Shown here: piece after piece, positions 43,881 through 60,064 of the stretch
Layout of the letters: each line of letters begins with the position of its first letter
Numbering within the stretch: position 1 is the stretch's first letter
NCBI RefSeq assembly: GCF_036898095.1
Contig: NC_090739.1
Span: 103,980,752-104,044,751, forward strand
DNA: 64,000 nt
DNA from: Palaemon carinicauda
Lineage: Eukaryota; Arthropoda; Malacostraca; Decapoda; Palaemonidae
Reading direction: 5' to 3'
Program-made: the position numbers and the translations under genes
The notes under the pieces: generated by a model
The model's database searches: none
What the model saw: only the letters and a program-made list of their open reading frames with translations
Told to the model about the DNA's origin: nothing

Positions 43881-45451
43881 GTCGTGCTTCCGGCAAGACG
43901 TTCTGGGATACGCTTATGTTCTTGGAGTATTTTCACGACTTTGGTGAAGTATTTCTCTTTGATTTCGGCTGTCGCTTTACTGGAAACTTCTATATTAGCT
44001 TAGTTAGCTTTTGGAATTAATTTGATTAATTATGGTGACGAGAGAGTATGAACTCTCGTTCACCTTTCAATGGCCGACCCTTCCCTTAGACGGAAGTGTT
44101 GGTGTCTAAGAGAGTATAGACTCTCTTTCTTAATTTTGCTTAACAAAAGTTATAGATTTATTTTATATCTCTCCGCCTCTTATAGGCCTCTTCGATTAAC
44201 TTCCTTTTATTATAAACTCATTAAAATTAATTTTTATATTTGTTTATATTCGACCTTCCTAATAGTAGGCGGTCTTTTACCGAAGTTAATAAACTTTGAG
44301 CCCGTCATTTCGGTTTTACCTGTTAACATATTATGCTATTTCCGCCACAGAGTTTGAAAGAATTTCTTTGATAGTCTCGTTCTATTTTCAAAGTTGAACT
44401 AACGTTTTGTTTTGTCTCTGCAGTTGTTGACGTTCAGAACGTTCAACTTGCACTCTATCGTTACGATAGAGAAAGAATGTTCACGGTTTCACGTTGCAGT
44501 AAGAGTAACCGTGTCTAGCGTTTTGTTCATTCTTTCTTAACTTAATGGTTTTGATCCTAATAAAGGAACTTTTCAGTTTTTTCCTTTAACAATAATATGT
44601 TTTAACGATATATATGATTGGGCTCTTCTCTCAGGTTCTAAGTCAAGAGAGAGAGAGAGAGAGAGAGATAGAGACGGAGGGAGAAAGAGGATAAACGTTT
44701 CATTCAAGCCTGCCAGGCGTACGAGTAACGTCGTTATCGTTTTTGCTCTTCTCCCTAGTCTCTTTAGGGGAAGAAACTAAACGTTTCTAGAGTGATCTAG
44801 TGTTTAGTCTCTTTCCAGCCACTGAATTATCTTTCATTAGATTTTTCTGTTACATTGTAATTCTGTTTTCGCAGTTACTAACTTTGAGAAAGGATAGAAT
44901 TGCGTATTTCAGGTACAAACCACTTAAAGTTTCGAGTTCAGTGAAATAAGTGCAAACAGAAATCAAAGTGATAAGTGATTAGTGCGTGAGGGTACTTTTG
45001 TGCGCGCCAGTCGTCCTCCCAGTCCGGGACCTCTTGCAAGCTCCCAAGCCCAGGGGAGAAGCAATGTCGAAGGGCATAAGGGTTCAGCAGGCCTTGATCG
45101 GCGCACAGAAGTATCCTCGGTGGTTGTGGGCGTGTCTTACCGAGACCGTCACTCCCACCCGCAGACGATTGAGCCCTTTTTTTTTTGCTCGTCTGCAGAA
45201 GAGATTAGGGGAGAAAATAAAGGCAGAGTAACGCTGGTCTCAGGTCTCAAGACCTCTTAAACGTTAAGTCCAGACCTATGCCAGACGTACGAAGTTAAAG
45301 TTCACAACCCGAATGCAGTCATTGGGTTAGCTCTGACTCTCCTCAGTCATCAGTTGATTACACTCCGCCTAAGAGGAGTAAGGTTCTGCCGCAACAGATC
45401 TCGGCTGTTAAGGCTTTACCTCAGCAGACCTTAGTGTCTGCCGACCCCAAG
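43881..45451 (+). other. DIRS-f leader and decayed gag start
   Basis: Mostly non-coding. Includes a short GA array at 44649-44668 and an acceptor-like pyrimidine tract plus CAG near 44423. Frames at 44982-45260 (tail SRPPSPGPLASSQAQGRSN) look like part of a gag N-terminus but lack a continuous frame or motif. Confidence 0.4.
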
Positions 45452-45904
45452 TTGTGAACTCTACTACAGTCCATGCAAGCACAGCTTTCGGACTTGATGC
45501 GTGAGTGTCGGGCTGAGAGTGTTGCTCCTCCGCCTCCGCCTACACTCCCTCCACCTACACTCGCTCCGCCTGTTCGCAGTACCACCTGCCAGGCGTACGA
45601 TGTTGTGGACTCTACTACAGTCCATGCAAGCACAGCTTTCGGACTTGATGCGTGAGTGTCGGGCTGAGAGTGTTGCTCCTCCGCCTCCGCCTACTCTCCC
45701 TCCACCTACACTCGCTCCGCCTGTTCGCAGTACCACCTGCCAGGCGTACGATGTTGTGGACTCTACTACAGTCCATGCAAGCACAGCTTTCGGACTTTAT
45801 GCGTGAGTGTCGGGCTGAGAGTGTTACTCCTCCGCCTCCGCCTACACTCCCTCCGCCTACGCTCTCTCCGCCTGTTCGCAGTACCACCTGCCAGGCGTAC
45901 GATG
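45452..45904. repeat. 151-bp tandem triplication in DIRS-f gag
   Basis: CCATGCAAGCACAGCTTTCG starts units at 45471, 45622 and 45773, exact period 151. The units are nearly identical and encode Pro-rich PPPPPTLPPPTLAPP. 151 mod 3 is 1, so every unit rotates the frame; this also creates long spurious antisense frames. Confidence 0.96.
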
Positions 45905-46482
45905 TTGAGCCACGTGCTGAGTTTGCTGTTCCCTGTGGTGTTCAGCCTCCGCCTTCCTTAAGGCAACCTTTACATTGGGATCAGGAGGATTATACCTCTC
46001 TTCCTCCTCCTCCACTTGCTGCTCCACCAGTGATGCAACACTCGGTTGAGGTACAACAACCTCTCCCGTCCATGAGTCAGTCTCCTCAGCTCTCGCTGCA
46101 GCGAGCTCAACCCTCCACAAGGCAAGCACCACAACACCTTAGCCTTGCGCCTCAGGAGCCTCAGCTTGCGAGACATTTACCTTGTTCTGCGCAGCCTCTT
46201 CCTCATCGCGCTCCGCTCACACCACAGGAACTGGAACTTGCTACTCCGCTTCCGCCAACCGCTCAGCAAGCGCTACCCTTGGGTTCAACCACTCATGCTA
46301 GGAGTCAGCCTCCTCCACCCATGCGCTTTCCTTCTGCTTGTCTTTTATTCAGCCTTTGCAGACTGAGCCTCAGGTGTTCCCTCAACGGAGTCTTGAAGAG
46401 GAAACCACAACTATTGTTGTTCCAGCTCGTTCTGACTCTGCTGTTCAGCATACCTTATCTCCATTTTCATACCATGGTTTAA
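45905..46482 (+). pseudogene. DIRS-f gag-like Pro/Gln-rich segment
   Basis: The open frame running from 45652 through the 151-bp repeats to 46482 encodes a Pro/Gln/Leu-rich low-complexity protein (HWDQEDYTSLPPPPLAAPP and similar). It sits where gag lies in DIRS-d and DIRS-e, but no Cys block or basic tail remains. It is probably the central part of a gag whose ends are gone. Confidence 0.45.
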
Positions 46483-46565
46483 ACCCCATGCAAGCATGCA
46501 TAAAGCACTCTAGCACTGGTCATGGAATTTCTGAGAAATGTTAAACGCCATGCACACGCTCTGCT

Positions 46566-46785
46566 TTCCTTACAGCAGGCTCTGCTTACAGCAGGCTCTG
46601 CTTACTACATGCTCAGCATACAGCATGCTCTGCATTCAGCATGCTCTGCATACAACATGCTCTGCATACAGCATGCTCTGCATTCAGCATGCTCTGCATA
46701 CAACATGCTCTACATACAGCATGCTCTGCATACAGCATACTCTGCATTCATCATGCTCTGCTTACCTTACCGCATGCTTCTCAAC
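46566..46785. repeat. 16-bp minisatellite
   Basis: About 13 units of CAGCATGCTCTGCATA-type sequence. Because 16 mod 3 is 1, each frame reads a 16-residue repeat and all three frames stay open, which explains the overlapping Cys/Leu/His-rich frames here. Confidence 0.93.
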
Positions 46786-47369
46786 ACATCTTGGGTTGTT
46801 GCCAACTCACTAGACTGTCAAGCAGTTTCATAACGTTGCCTTCTAGTCTGCTGCTTTTGCACCAGTGAACCCTCACTCAGAGAACTTAGCTTTTCTAGGA
46901 TAAGGTCCCTGTAGATGAGAAAGTTCTTTTCTCCCTCCTTCTGATATTCCCTTGAGGACTCTGTCATTTGGAGGGAGCCTTTAGCTGCATAACCTCTTAT
47001 GGACTTTTATTTAAGCATAACATGCTTACAGGGAAGGTAATGGTTCCACTTCAGTCGCTAATCCCGTCTGTTACCACACCTGCTCCCATAGACCTTGAGC
47101 TGTGTTGCATGACATGCAGTCCAAGCTTAGTCCTTGTTAGAGGATTTTTTGTTTACGGAGTCAATGTGTCACGGGGAAGACGTTCAACAACCAACAGAAG
47201 TGACTTGTTGTGACGCAGTGCGGCAACCTCAGCAACCCGTTAAGGAGTTGTCTGTACGATCCAGACAGTCTAGACAGATTCGGGTTGTCACTGTACTTCC
47301 TCGCTTGCCCATGATTGACAGTTCACAGACTGTGCAGCAGTATCATGATCTTGTGTCCGGCTCCGTCAG

Positions 47370-48529
47370 ACGACTGGCTTTTAAGAGCTCCCACAAGTCG
47401 TCGCTGTCTGGAGATTTTCAAATGGACTATGGATCTGACCAAGGAACTGGGCCTCCTGGTCAATTTTGAGGAGTCTCAGCTCGTTCCATCCCAGACCATT
47501 GTCTCCTTGGGTATGGATCTTCAGAGTCGAGCTTTTCTGACTTGTCCGTCGGCCCCAAGGATCTTCCAAGCCCTAGAATGCATCCAGAGCATGCTGAGAA
47601 GGAACCGATGCTTAGTCAGGCAGTGGATGAGTCTAACAGGGACACTTTCATCGCTGGCCCTGTTCATCGAGTTAGGGAGACTCCACCTCCGCCCCCTTCA
47701 GTATCATCTAGCTGCTCACTGGATAAAGGACATGACGCTAGAGACGGTCTCAGTTCCTGTTTCCGAAGAGATGAGGTCTACTCTAACGTGGTGGAAGAAC
47801 AGCATTCTTCTCAAGGAAGGTCTACCATTGGCTGTTCAGACCCCCGACCACCGTCTCTTCTCGGACGCATCGGACACGGGCTGGGGTGCGACACTGGACG
47901 GACAGGAATGCTCGGGACCATGGAATCAGGAGCAAAGGACACTTCACATCTATTGCAAGGAGTTGTTGGCAGTTCATCTGGCCTTGATAAACTTCAAGTC
48001 CCTCCAGCTAAACAAGATGGTGGAGGTGAACTCCGACAACACCACAGCCTTGGCTTACATCTCCAAGCAGGGAGGGACTCATTCGAGGAAGTTGTTCGAG
48101 ATCGCAAGGGACCTCCTCATTTGGTCAAAAGATCGAAAGCTCACGCTGGTAACGAGGCTCATTCAGGGCGATATGAATGTCATGGCAGATCGCCTCAGCC
48201 GGAAGGGTCAGGTCTTCCCCACAGAGTGGACCCTTCACAAGAATGTTTGCAGCAGACTTTGGGCCCTGTGGGGTCAGCCAACCATAGATCTATTCGCTAC
48301 CTCGATGACCAAGAGGCTCCTCTTGTTTTGTTCTCCGATTCCAGACCCAGCAGCAGTTCGCGTGGATGCCTTTCTGCTGGATTGGTCCCATCTCGACCTG
48401 TATGCATTCCCGCCGTTCAAGATTGTCAACAGGGTACTTCAGAAGTTCGCCTCTCACAAAGAGACACGGCTGACGTTGGTTGCTCCCCTCTGGCCCGCGA
48501 GAGAATGGTTCACCGAGGTACTGCAATAG
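47370..48529 (+). pseudogene. DIRS-f RT C-terminal part and RNase H
   Basis: The frame reads DDWLLRAPTSRRCLEIF directly after unrelated sequence. Only the DD of the YLDD box and the thumb survive, and the fingers and most of the palm are deleted. It then reads NFEESQLVPSQTIVSLGM and a complete-looking RNase H: HRLFSDASDTGWGATL, CKELLAVHLALINF, VEVNSDNTTALAYISKQGG and IQGDMNVMADRLSR. The connector follows: TIDLFATSMT and LYAFPPFKIVNRVL. Ends at TAG 48527-48529, after which the same frame would continue with a recognisable connector (LVDVPRTLPLRVDLLRQP). RT function is lost. RNase H acids appear present. Confidence 0.85.
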
Positions 48530-48589
48530 CTGGTCGACGTTCCCAGGACTCTTCCTCTAAGAGTGGACCTTCTGCGTCAACCTCACGTA

Positions 48590-49698
48590 AAGAAGGTACA
48601 CCCAAACCTCCACGCTCTTCGTCTGACTACCTTCAGACTATCGAAAGACTCTCAAGAGCTAGAGGCTTTTCGAAGGAGGCAGCCAGAGCGATTGCCAGAG
48701 CAAGGACGACATCCACTCTCAGAGTCTATCAGTCTAAATGGGAAGTCTTCCGGAGCTGGTGCAAGGCCAATGCAGTTTCCTCAACCAGTACCACTGTAAC
48801 CCAGATTGCTGACTTCCTGTTACATCTAAGGAACGTAAGATCCCTATCAGCTCCTACGATCAAGGGTTACAGAAGTATGTTGGCAGCGGTTTTCCGCCAC
48901 AGAGGCTTGGATCTTTCCTCCAACAAAGATCTACAGGACCTCCTTAGGTCTTTTGAGACCTCAAAGGAACGTCGGTTGTCCACTCCAGGCTGGAGTCTAG
49001 ACGTGGTCCTAAGGTTCCTAATGTCATCAGGATTTGAACCGCTCCAATCAGCCTCTTTTAAGGACCTCACATTAAAAACTCTTTTCCTCGTGTGCTTAGC
49101 AACAGGTAAAAGAGTAAGTGAGATCCACGCCTTCAGCAGGAACATAGGTTTCACATCTGAAACGGCTACATGTTCCTTGCAGCTCGGTTTTTTGGCTAAA
49201 AACGAGCTTCCTTCCCGTCCTTGGCCTAAGTCGTTCGAGATCCCAAGCCTGTCCAACATGGTGGGGAACGAACTGGAGAGAGTACTTTGCCCAGTTAGAG
49301 CTCTTAAGTACTATCTAAGAAGGTCAAAACCATTACGAGGACAATCAGAAGCCTTATGGTGTGCTATCAAGAAGCCTTCTCTACCAATGTCTAAGAACGC
49401 AGTTTCTTACTACATCAGGCTTCTGATTAGAGAAGCAAATTCTCATCTGAAGGAAGAAGACCTTGCTTTGCTGAAGGTAAGGACACATGAAGTGAGAGCT
49501 GTGGCTACTTCAGTGGCCTTCAAACAGAACCGTTCTCTGCAGAGTGTTATGGATGCAACCTATTGGAGAAGCAAGTCAGTGTTCGCATCATTCTTTCTCA
49601 AAGATGTCCAGTCTCTTTACGAGTACTGCTACACCCTGGGACCATTCGTAGCAACGAATGCAGTAGTAGGCGAGGGCTCAGCCACTACATTCCCATAA
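48590..49698 (+). pseudogene. DIRS-f tyrosine recombinase, open but lacking the nucleophile
   Basis: The frame is open from 47542, but only about 48590 onward reads as recombinase; the earlier part overlaps RNase H in another frame, as is usual in DIRS elements. N-terminal domain: LQTIERLSRARGFSKEAARA, TLRVYQSKWEVFRSWC and PTIKGYRSMLAAVFRHRG. Catalytic boxes: LFLVCLATGKRVSEIHAF (Arg), FLAKNELPSRPW, LCPVRALKYYLRRS and RTHEVRAVATSVAF (HxxR intact). The last box reads YWRSKSVFASFFLKDV. By alignment to the HYLQDV box of DIRS-d and the HYLKN box of DIRS-e, the catalytic Tyr is Phe (codon TTT 49594-49596). Stop TAA 49696-49698. Confidence 0.85.
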
Positions 49699-50084
49699 TC
49701 CCATAACTTTTTAACCTTTCTCTTGAATACTTTTTATGGGTTGTACGGTCGGCTAAGAAGCCTTCCACATCCTTGTTGATTTGGCGGGTGGTCAATTCTT
49801 TCTTGAGAAGCGCCGAGGTTAAAGGTTGTGATGAGGTCCTTTAGTATGGGTTGCAGCCCTGTATACTTTAGCACCTTTGAGTTGATTCAGCCTCCCAAGA
49901 GGAACGCTGCGCTCAGTAAGGAAGACGATCTTATTAAAGGCAGAGTAACGGTTCAAGTCGACTTCCTTACCAGGTACTTATTATTTCATTGTTATTGTGG
50001 ATAACTGATTATATGAAATACGGGATACTTAGCTATCCTTTAGTCTTGTACACTGGTTTTTCACCCACCCCCCTGGGTGTGAAT

Positions 50085-50175
50085 CAGCTACATGATTATC
50101 GGGTAAGTTTAATATTGAAAAATGTTATTTTTATTAATAAAATAAATTTTTGAATATACTTACCCGATAATCATG
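50085..50175. other. DIRS-f internal complementary region
   Basis: CAGCTACATGATTATCGGGT through TTTAATATTGAAAAA is the reverse complement of the left end. TGTTATTTTTATTAATAAAA through TACTTACCCGATAATCATG is the reverse complement of the right end. Confidence 0.93.
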
Positions 50176-50220
50176 ATTTAATCGACCCTCCCTTCCTCCC
50201 CATAGAGAACCAGTGGACCG

Positions 50221-50413
50221 AGGAATAATTGAGGAGGTGTCAACAAGAAGTACTTGAGTACCTGGCCACAGGTGGCGCTGGTAAATACACCCCCTTCTAG
50301 TATTGTGATAGCTGGCGTATCCCTCCATAGAATTCTGTCGGGCAACGGAGTTGACAGCTACATGATTATCGGGTAAGTATATTCAAAAATTTATTTTATT
50401 AATAAAAATAACA
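50221..50413 (-). repeat. DIRS-f right inverted terminal repeat
   Basis: Inverted partner of 43707-43880. After it, DIRS-e sequence resumes (TATTTACCATGTTTAATTCC). Confidence 0.93.
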
Positions 50414-50696
50414 TATTTACCATGTTTAATTCCTATGGTTTAACTGTTATTGTATTTACCGTTCCTTTAATGTTTAGATATGCTTAGACATGTAAGGTTT
50501 GATGCCTTTTGCGTTTGGACACTCAGATGTTTCCTTGTCTTCATATTTATTTAGCCTTACGTTCCCTATGTCCTTTGGCTAGTTTGTAATTTTATGTTTA
50601 CTTACAGTATTATATTATATTATTGTCTCACATGGTGTTTGTATTCTCCTCATTATGTAATTACTTTATTGGGCTTGGAAGGCATTCTCTGGTACA

Positions 50697-50788
50697 TTTT
50701 CACCGGCCGTCACAGGTCGACCCAGAAAAGGGATTTTGACGAAGGAAAAATCAATTTCTGGGGAGAGACCTGTGACGCCCGGTGAAAC
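50697..50788. other. DIRS-e internal complementary region
   Basis: TTTTCACCGGCCGTCACAGG then TCGACCCAGAAAA is the complement of the left end. GGGATTTTGACGAAGGAAAA through GTGACGCCCGGTGAAAC is the complement of the right end. Confidence 0.92.
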
Positions 50789-50844
50789 CCTTCCCGGTTA
50801 TTTTGTACGGACCCACCCTTTCCTTGCCAAGCCATATGTTCTTG

Positions 50845-51169
50845 CAGAAGGATGTCCTAGAGGGCGCTCGTGTTGGGTGTCGGTGGCGTGGTCCAAGTGT
50901 GGTTTCTAGGGCCTCTGTTACGGCCCTTCCCTTTGATGAAGGAATTATCTAAATGGAAGTCCAGCCTGTGAATAGTGGTTTTCACACGCCCCTGATGTAT
51001 ACACGACACCCACAAGGTGCTCGCGCGAGGTTAGTAACCTCTGCATTCCATGCTTTTATCTTTCTCTGGTATATTTGGAAGATTTATATCAGAAAAGTGT
51101 AAAGAAAGACCCTTTTCACCGGGCGTCACAGGTCTCCCCAGAAATAGATTTTTCCTTCGTCAAAATCCC
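50845..51169 (-). repeat. DIRS-e right inverted terminal repeat
   Basis: Inverted partner of 36956-37256. Its tip (CCAGAAATxGATTTTTCCTT then CGTCAAAATCCC) is longer than the left tip and is copied in the ICR. Confidence 0.92.
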
Positions 51170-56884
<5,715 letters not shown>

Positions 56885-57112
56885 TGTTTGAATAATTCTT
56901 AAATATTAGTAAAAATTTGTCCCAATATCATTTGTGTAATTTTTTTTCTCAGTCCTAGTCAAAGTTCGTCCTAATACCTTGTGTGAACAATTCTTTAATA
57001 TTAGTCGAATTTTGTCCTATCATCATGCGTGAACAATTCTTAAATATTAGACATATTTTGTTCCATTATCGTGTGTGAATAATTCTTAAGTATTAGTCCA
57101 ATTTCATCCCAT
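56885..57112. repeat. Degenerate tandem repeat, about 46-60 bp period
   Basis: GTGAACAATTCTTAAATATT, then AGTxxAATTTTGTCCxATxATC, recurs about four times with variable spacing. Confidence 0.65.
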
Positions 57113-57157
57113 TACCTATCCTCCCTTTGACATTTTGTATTACCTAGCAACAGATGG

Positions 57158-57159
<2 letters not shown>

Positions 57160-57235
<76 letters not shown>
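57160..57235. repeat. (TC)n microsatellite
   Basis: About 37 perfect TC units, directly upstream of the 29-bp minisatellite region. Confidence 0.97.
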
Positions 57236-57237
<2 letters not shown>

Positions 57238-57486
57238 GTTTCTTTTTGTGAAGTAATAGAGAGTTTAGATAATTAAACTCAATAGATCAAATGGTGGATG
57301 AGGAAATATAGGGCAATGGACATTCATTGAACAATATCATTGTGAAACATCAGTTGGGGAGTATAAAGGTATTTGGATTCAAGTTATTGAAAAGCAAGAT
57401 GTGAAATGAAATATATCTCCGTATGGGCTTAGTGCCATTTGTGTACCTCCAGTTGTCTATTGTAAACATTGCTTAATTGTCTTTGC

Positions 57487-59050
57487 AACGTTCCTTCTGA
57501 CCCTAGCAGCACTTGCACATTCCTTCTTACCCTACCTGCATTTACACCTACCTTCTGACCCTAGGTGCACTTACATGTTCCTTCTGAGCCTACCTGAACT
57601 TACATGTTCCTTCTGATCCTACCTGCACTTGCACGTTCCTTCTGACTCTAGCAGCACTTGGACCTTCCTTCTGACCCTACCTGCATTTACACTTACCTTC
57701 TGACCCTACCTGCATTTACACTTACCTCCTGATCCTAGGTGCACTTACACATTCCTTCTGAGCTTACCTGAACTTACACATTCCTTCTGGTCCTACCTGC
57801 ACTTGCACGTTCCTTCTGACTCTAGCAGCACTTGGGCATTCCTTCTGACCCTACCTGCATTTACACTTACCTTCTGACCCTACCTGCATTTACACTTACC
57901 TCCTGACCCTAGGTGCACTTACACATTCCTTCTGAGCTTACCTGAACTTACACATTCCTTCTGATCCTACCTGCACTTGCACGTTCCTTCTGACTCTAGC
58001 AGCACTTGGACATTCCTTCTGACCCTCCCTTTATTTACACTTACCTTCCGGCCCTAGATGCACTTATACGTTCCTTCTGAGCCTACCTAAACTTTCATGT
58101 TCCTTCTGATCCTACCTGCACTTGCGCGTTCCTTCTGACACTAGCTGCACTTGGACATTCCTTCTTACCCTACCTGCATTTACACTTACTTTGTGACCCT
58201 AGATGCACTCACACGTTCCTTCTGAGCCTATCTGAACTTACACGTTCCTTTTGACCCTACCTGCACTTGCATGTTCCTTCTGATCCTACTTGCACTTGCA
58301 TGTTTCTTCTGATCCTACCTGCACTTTCCCGTTCCCTCTTATTCTACTTGCACCTGCCCTATCCTTCTGACCCTACTTGTGCTTGCACGTTCTTTCTGAT
58401 ACTACCGGCACTTTCCTGTTCCTTCTGATCCTACTTATACATGCACGTTCCTTGTGACCCTACATACTCTTGCACAATTGTTTTGACCCTAAATGCACTT
58501 GCATGTTCCTTCTGACCCAATATGCACTTACAAAATCCTTCTGACCCTGTATGCATTTGCCCGTTCCTTCCGATCCTACTGGCACTTTCCTGTTCCTTCT
58601 GACCCTACCTGCATTTGCACATTCCTTCTCATCCTACCAGCACTTTCCTGTTCCTCTGATCTTACTTGCACCTTCCAGTTCTTCCTGATCCTACTTGCAT
58701 TTCCCCATTCCTTCTGACTCTACCTGCACTTTCACGTTCCTCCTGACCCTACCAGCACTTGCACGTTTCTTCTGGACCTACCTGCAGTTACACATTCCTT
58801 CTGATCCTACCAGCACTTTCCTGTTCCTTCTGACCCTACATTCATTTGCACGTTCCTCCTGACCCTACCTGCACATGCATGTTCCTTCTGATCCTACCGG
58901 CACTTTATTGTTCCTTCTGATCCTACTTGCACTTAACAGTTCTTTCTGATTCTACCTGCAATTGCCCATTCCTTCTGACCATACCTGCACTTTCACGTTC
59001 CCCTTGACTCTACCTGCACTTGCATGTTCCTTCTGGCCCAACCTACACGT
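57487..59050. repeat. 29-bp minisatellite array with higher-order structure
   Basis: About 54 units of a 29-base monomer, for example TTCTGACCCTACCTGCATTT then ACACTTACC. Monomer variants follow each other in a fixed order, so that a marker variant (CTAGCAGCACTTGG) recurs at 57502, 57647, 57821, 57995 and 58140. The intervals are 145, 174, 174 and 145 bases, i.e. 5 or 6 monomers. The 3' half is more scrambled. 29 mod 3 is 2, so no frame is conserved; short plus-strand frames within it are artefacts. Confidence 0.93.
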
Positions 59051-59230
59051 GCTTTGTATTTTTTTACTTAAACTCCTTTCCAGCTTCCTTTTTTCCATTT
59101 TTCTGTCCATTCTCTTATCTCTAACTACAGTGCAACTGCAGGGGGTATCCCCCAGTCGGAGTTGAGCACGAAATGGCCCAACAGTCCCCAGAGATGAGTT
59201 TTAAAGCCAAAGTTCCTAAATCAAATCCAG
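59050..59230 (+). mobile_element. Dispersed repeat fragment (decapod-type, diverged)
   Basis: CTACAGTGCAACTGCAGGGG, TTGAGCACGAAATGGCCCAA and CAGTCCCCAG resemble the better copy at 62380-62690, which has AAGTGCATCCCCCGGTTGCG and GTTGAATAGCCTCACAGGCC. Assignment to a crustacean repeat is from memory and the copy is short. Confidence 0.4.
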
Positions 59231-59969
59231 TCCTGAATACTGTATATTATGAACTATGGATGATTGACAGTGTAAACGAATGTTGGTGAATGATAGAATA
59301 AGCTATGGTTTATTGATTGATAGAAGGATGAAATATGTAAGTATAAGAGAAATAAAGGATGTCAGGAAATATTTGTGAAATGAAGTAAGAGTCCAGCTCA
59401 TTAGACATTTTTAATTAAAAAGCACTGAGTAAATATTGATGATATTAAAGCCTAGGTTCAAGTTGATATTGGGGATTTAACGTAAATAAGTATTTTAGAT
59501 AAAGTGTATGTATTGTTTTAGTAAAGAGAAATAAGGGATGCAGGCAAAGAAGAAATAAGCTATTATAAGCCGATTCCTAAAGCTTCGTTTATTTATGTCA
59601 CTATTGTTGACCTAGGGCATACATTAAATTAATCTAAATGGTGTTACTGCTAACTGATATTAGAAAGGATCTTTCGTTAATTAAGAGTTTTAGAAGGCGA
59701 CCTCAGCAAGCAGCTGATTATTGATAAACTTCTGCAGTGAATTGCATAGATAGATGAAAATTTTAATTTCTTGGGTCAAGAAAGACTTTGTGTAAAGTGT
59801 TTCTGTTTAATTAAAGGGAGAGAGAAGAATTTGGAATTATATTGTGTAGATAAAAGGTAATTTGTGAATATGTGCAAAATAGATGGGATATAAACTAGAT
59901 GCATTTTAATGGGCACTGCAAATCTAAGGAAGCCTTTGTAATTTCCAGCTATTTTACGTAATTTAGTAA

Positions 59970-59971
<2 letters not shown>
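59231..59971. other. Non-coding stretch, no recognised feature
   Basis: AT-rich, stops in all frames, no repeats seen. Confidence 0.55.

Positions 59972-60060
<89 letters not shown>
59972..60060. repeat. (TC)n microsatellite
   Basis: About 43 perfect TC units, the longest TC array in the window. Confidence 0.97.

Positions 60061-60064
<4 letters not shown>

Larger units (their letters stand above)
43707..50413 (+). mobile_element. DIRS-f: DIRS-like element inserted in DIRS-e
   Basis: 6,707 bases with inverted terminal repeats of about 170-190 bases that match almost perfectly, a gag-like region, a deleted RT, intact-looking RNase H, a long open recombinase frame and an ICR at 50085-50175. 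The ICR junction TAATATTGAAAAA|TGTTATTTTTATT is the complement of right tip (AATAAAAATAACA) joined to left tip (TTTTTCAATATTA), so both ends are known to within a base or two. It lies 97 bases after the DIRS-e recombinase stop and before the DIRS-e ICR. Near-identity of its termini suggests the youngest of the DIRS insertions here, with the caveat that replication can homogenise termini. Confidence 0.93.
36956..51169 (+). mobile_element. DIRS-e: full-length DIRS-like retrotransposon carrying DIRS-f
   Basis: Inverted terminal repeats of about 300 bases (36956-37256 and 50845-51169), gag-like ORF, RT-RNase H, recombinase and an ICR at 50697-50788. The ICR junction GACCCAGAAAA|GGGATTTTGACG is the complement of right tip (CGTCAAAATCCC) joined to left tip (TTTTCTGGGTC), which fixes the ends. 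Subtracting the 6,707-base DIRS-f insertion gives about 7.5 kb, the same as DIRS-d. Terminal sequence and proteins differ from DIRS-d, so it is a different family. All its ORFs are broken. Confidence 0.92.

Noticed and set aside
45421..45887. Long antisense Gly/Arg-rich frames
   Set aside because: Created by the 151-bp tandem repeat; no independent coding evidence.
47542..48589. Upstream half of the long DIRS-f frame as recombinase
   Set aside because: This portion is the alternate frame of the RNase H ORF; recombinase motifs start only near 48590.
57487..59050. CRISPR-like array
   Set aside because: Units are contiguous without spacers, and the genome is eukaryotic; it is a minisatellite.
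58493..59165. Short plus-strand frames in the 29-bp array
   Set aside because: Repeat-derived Phe/Cys/Pro-rich translations in drifting frames.
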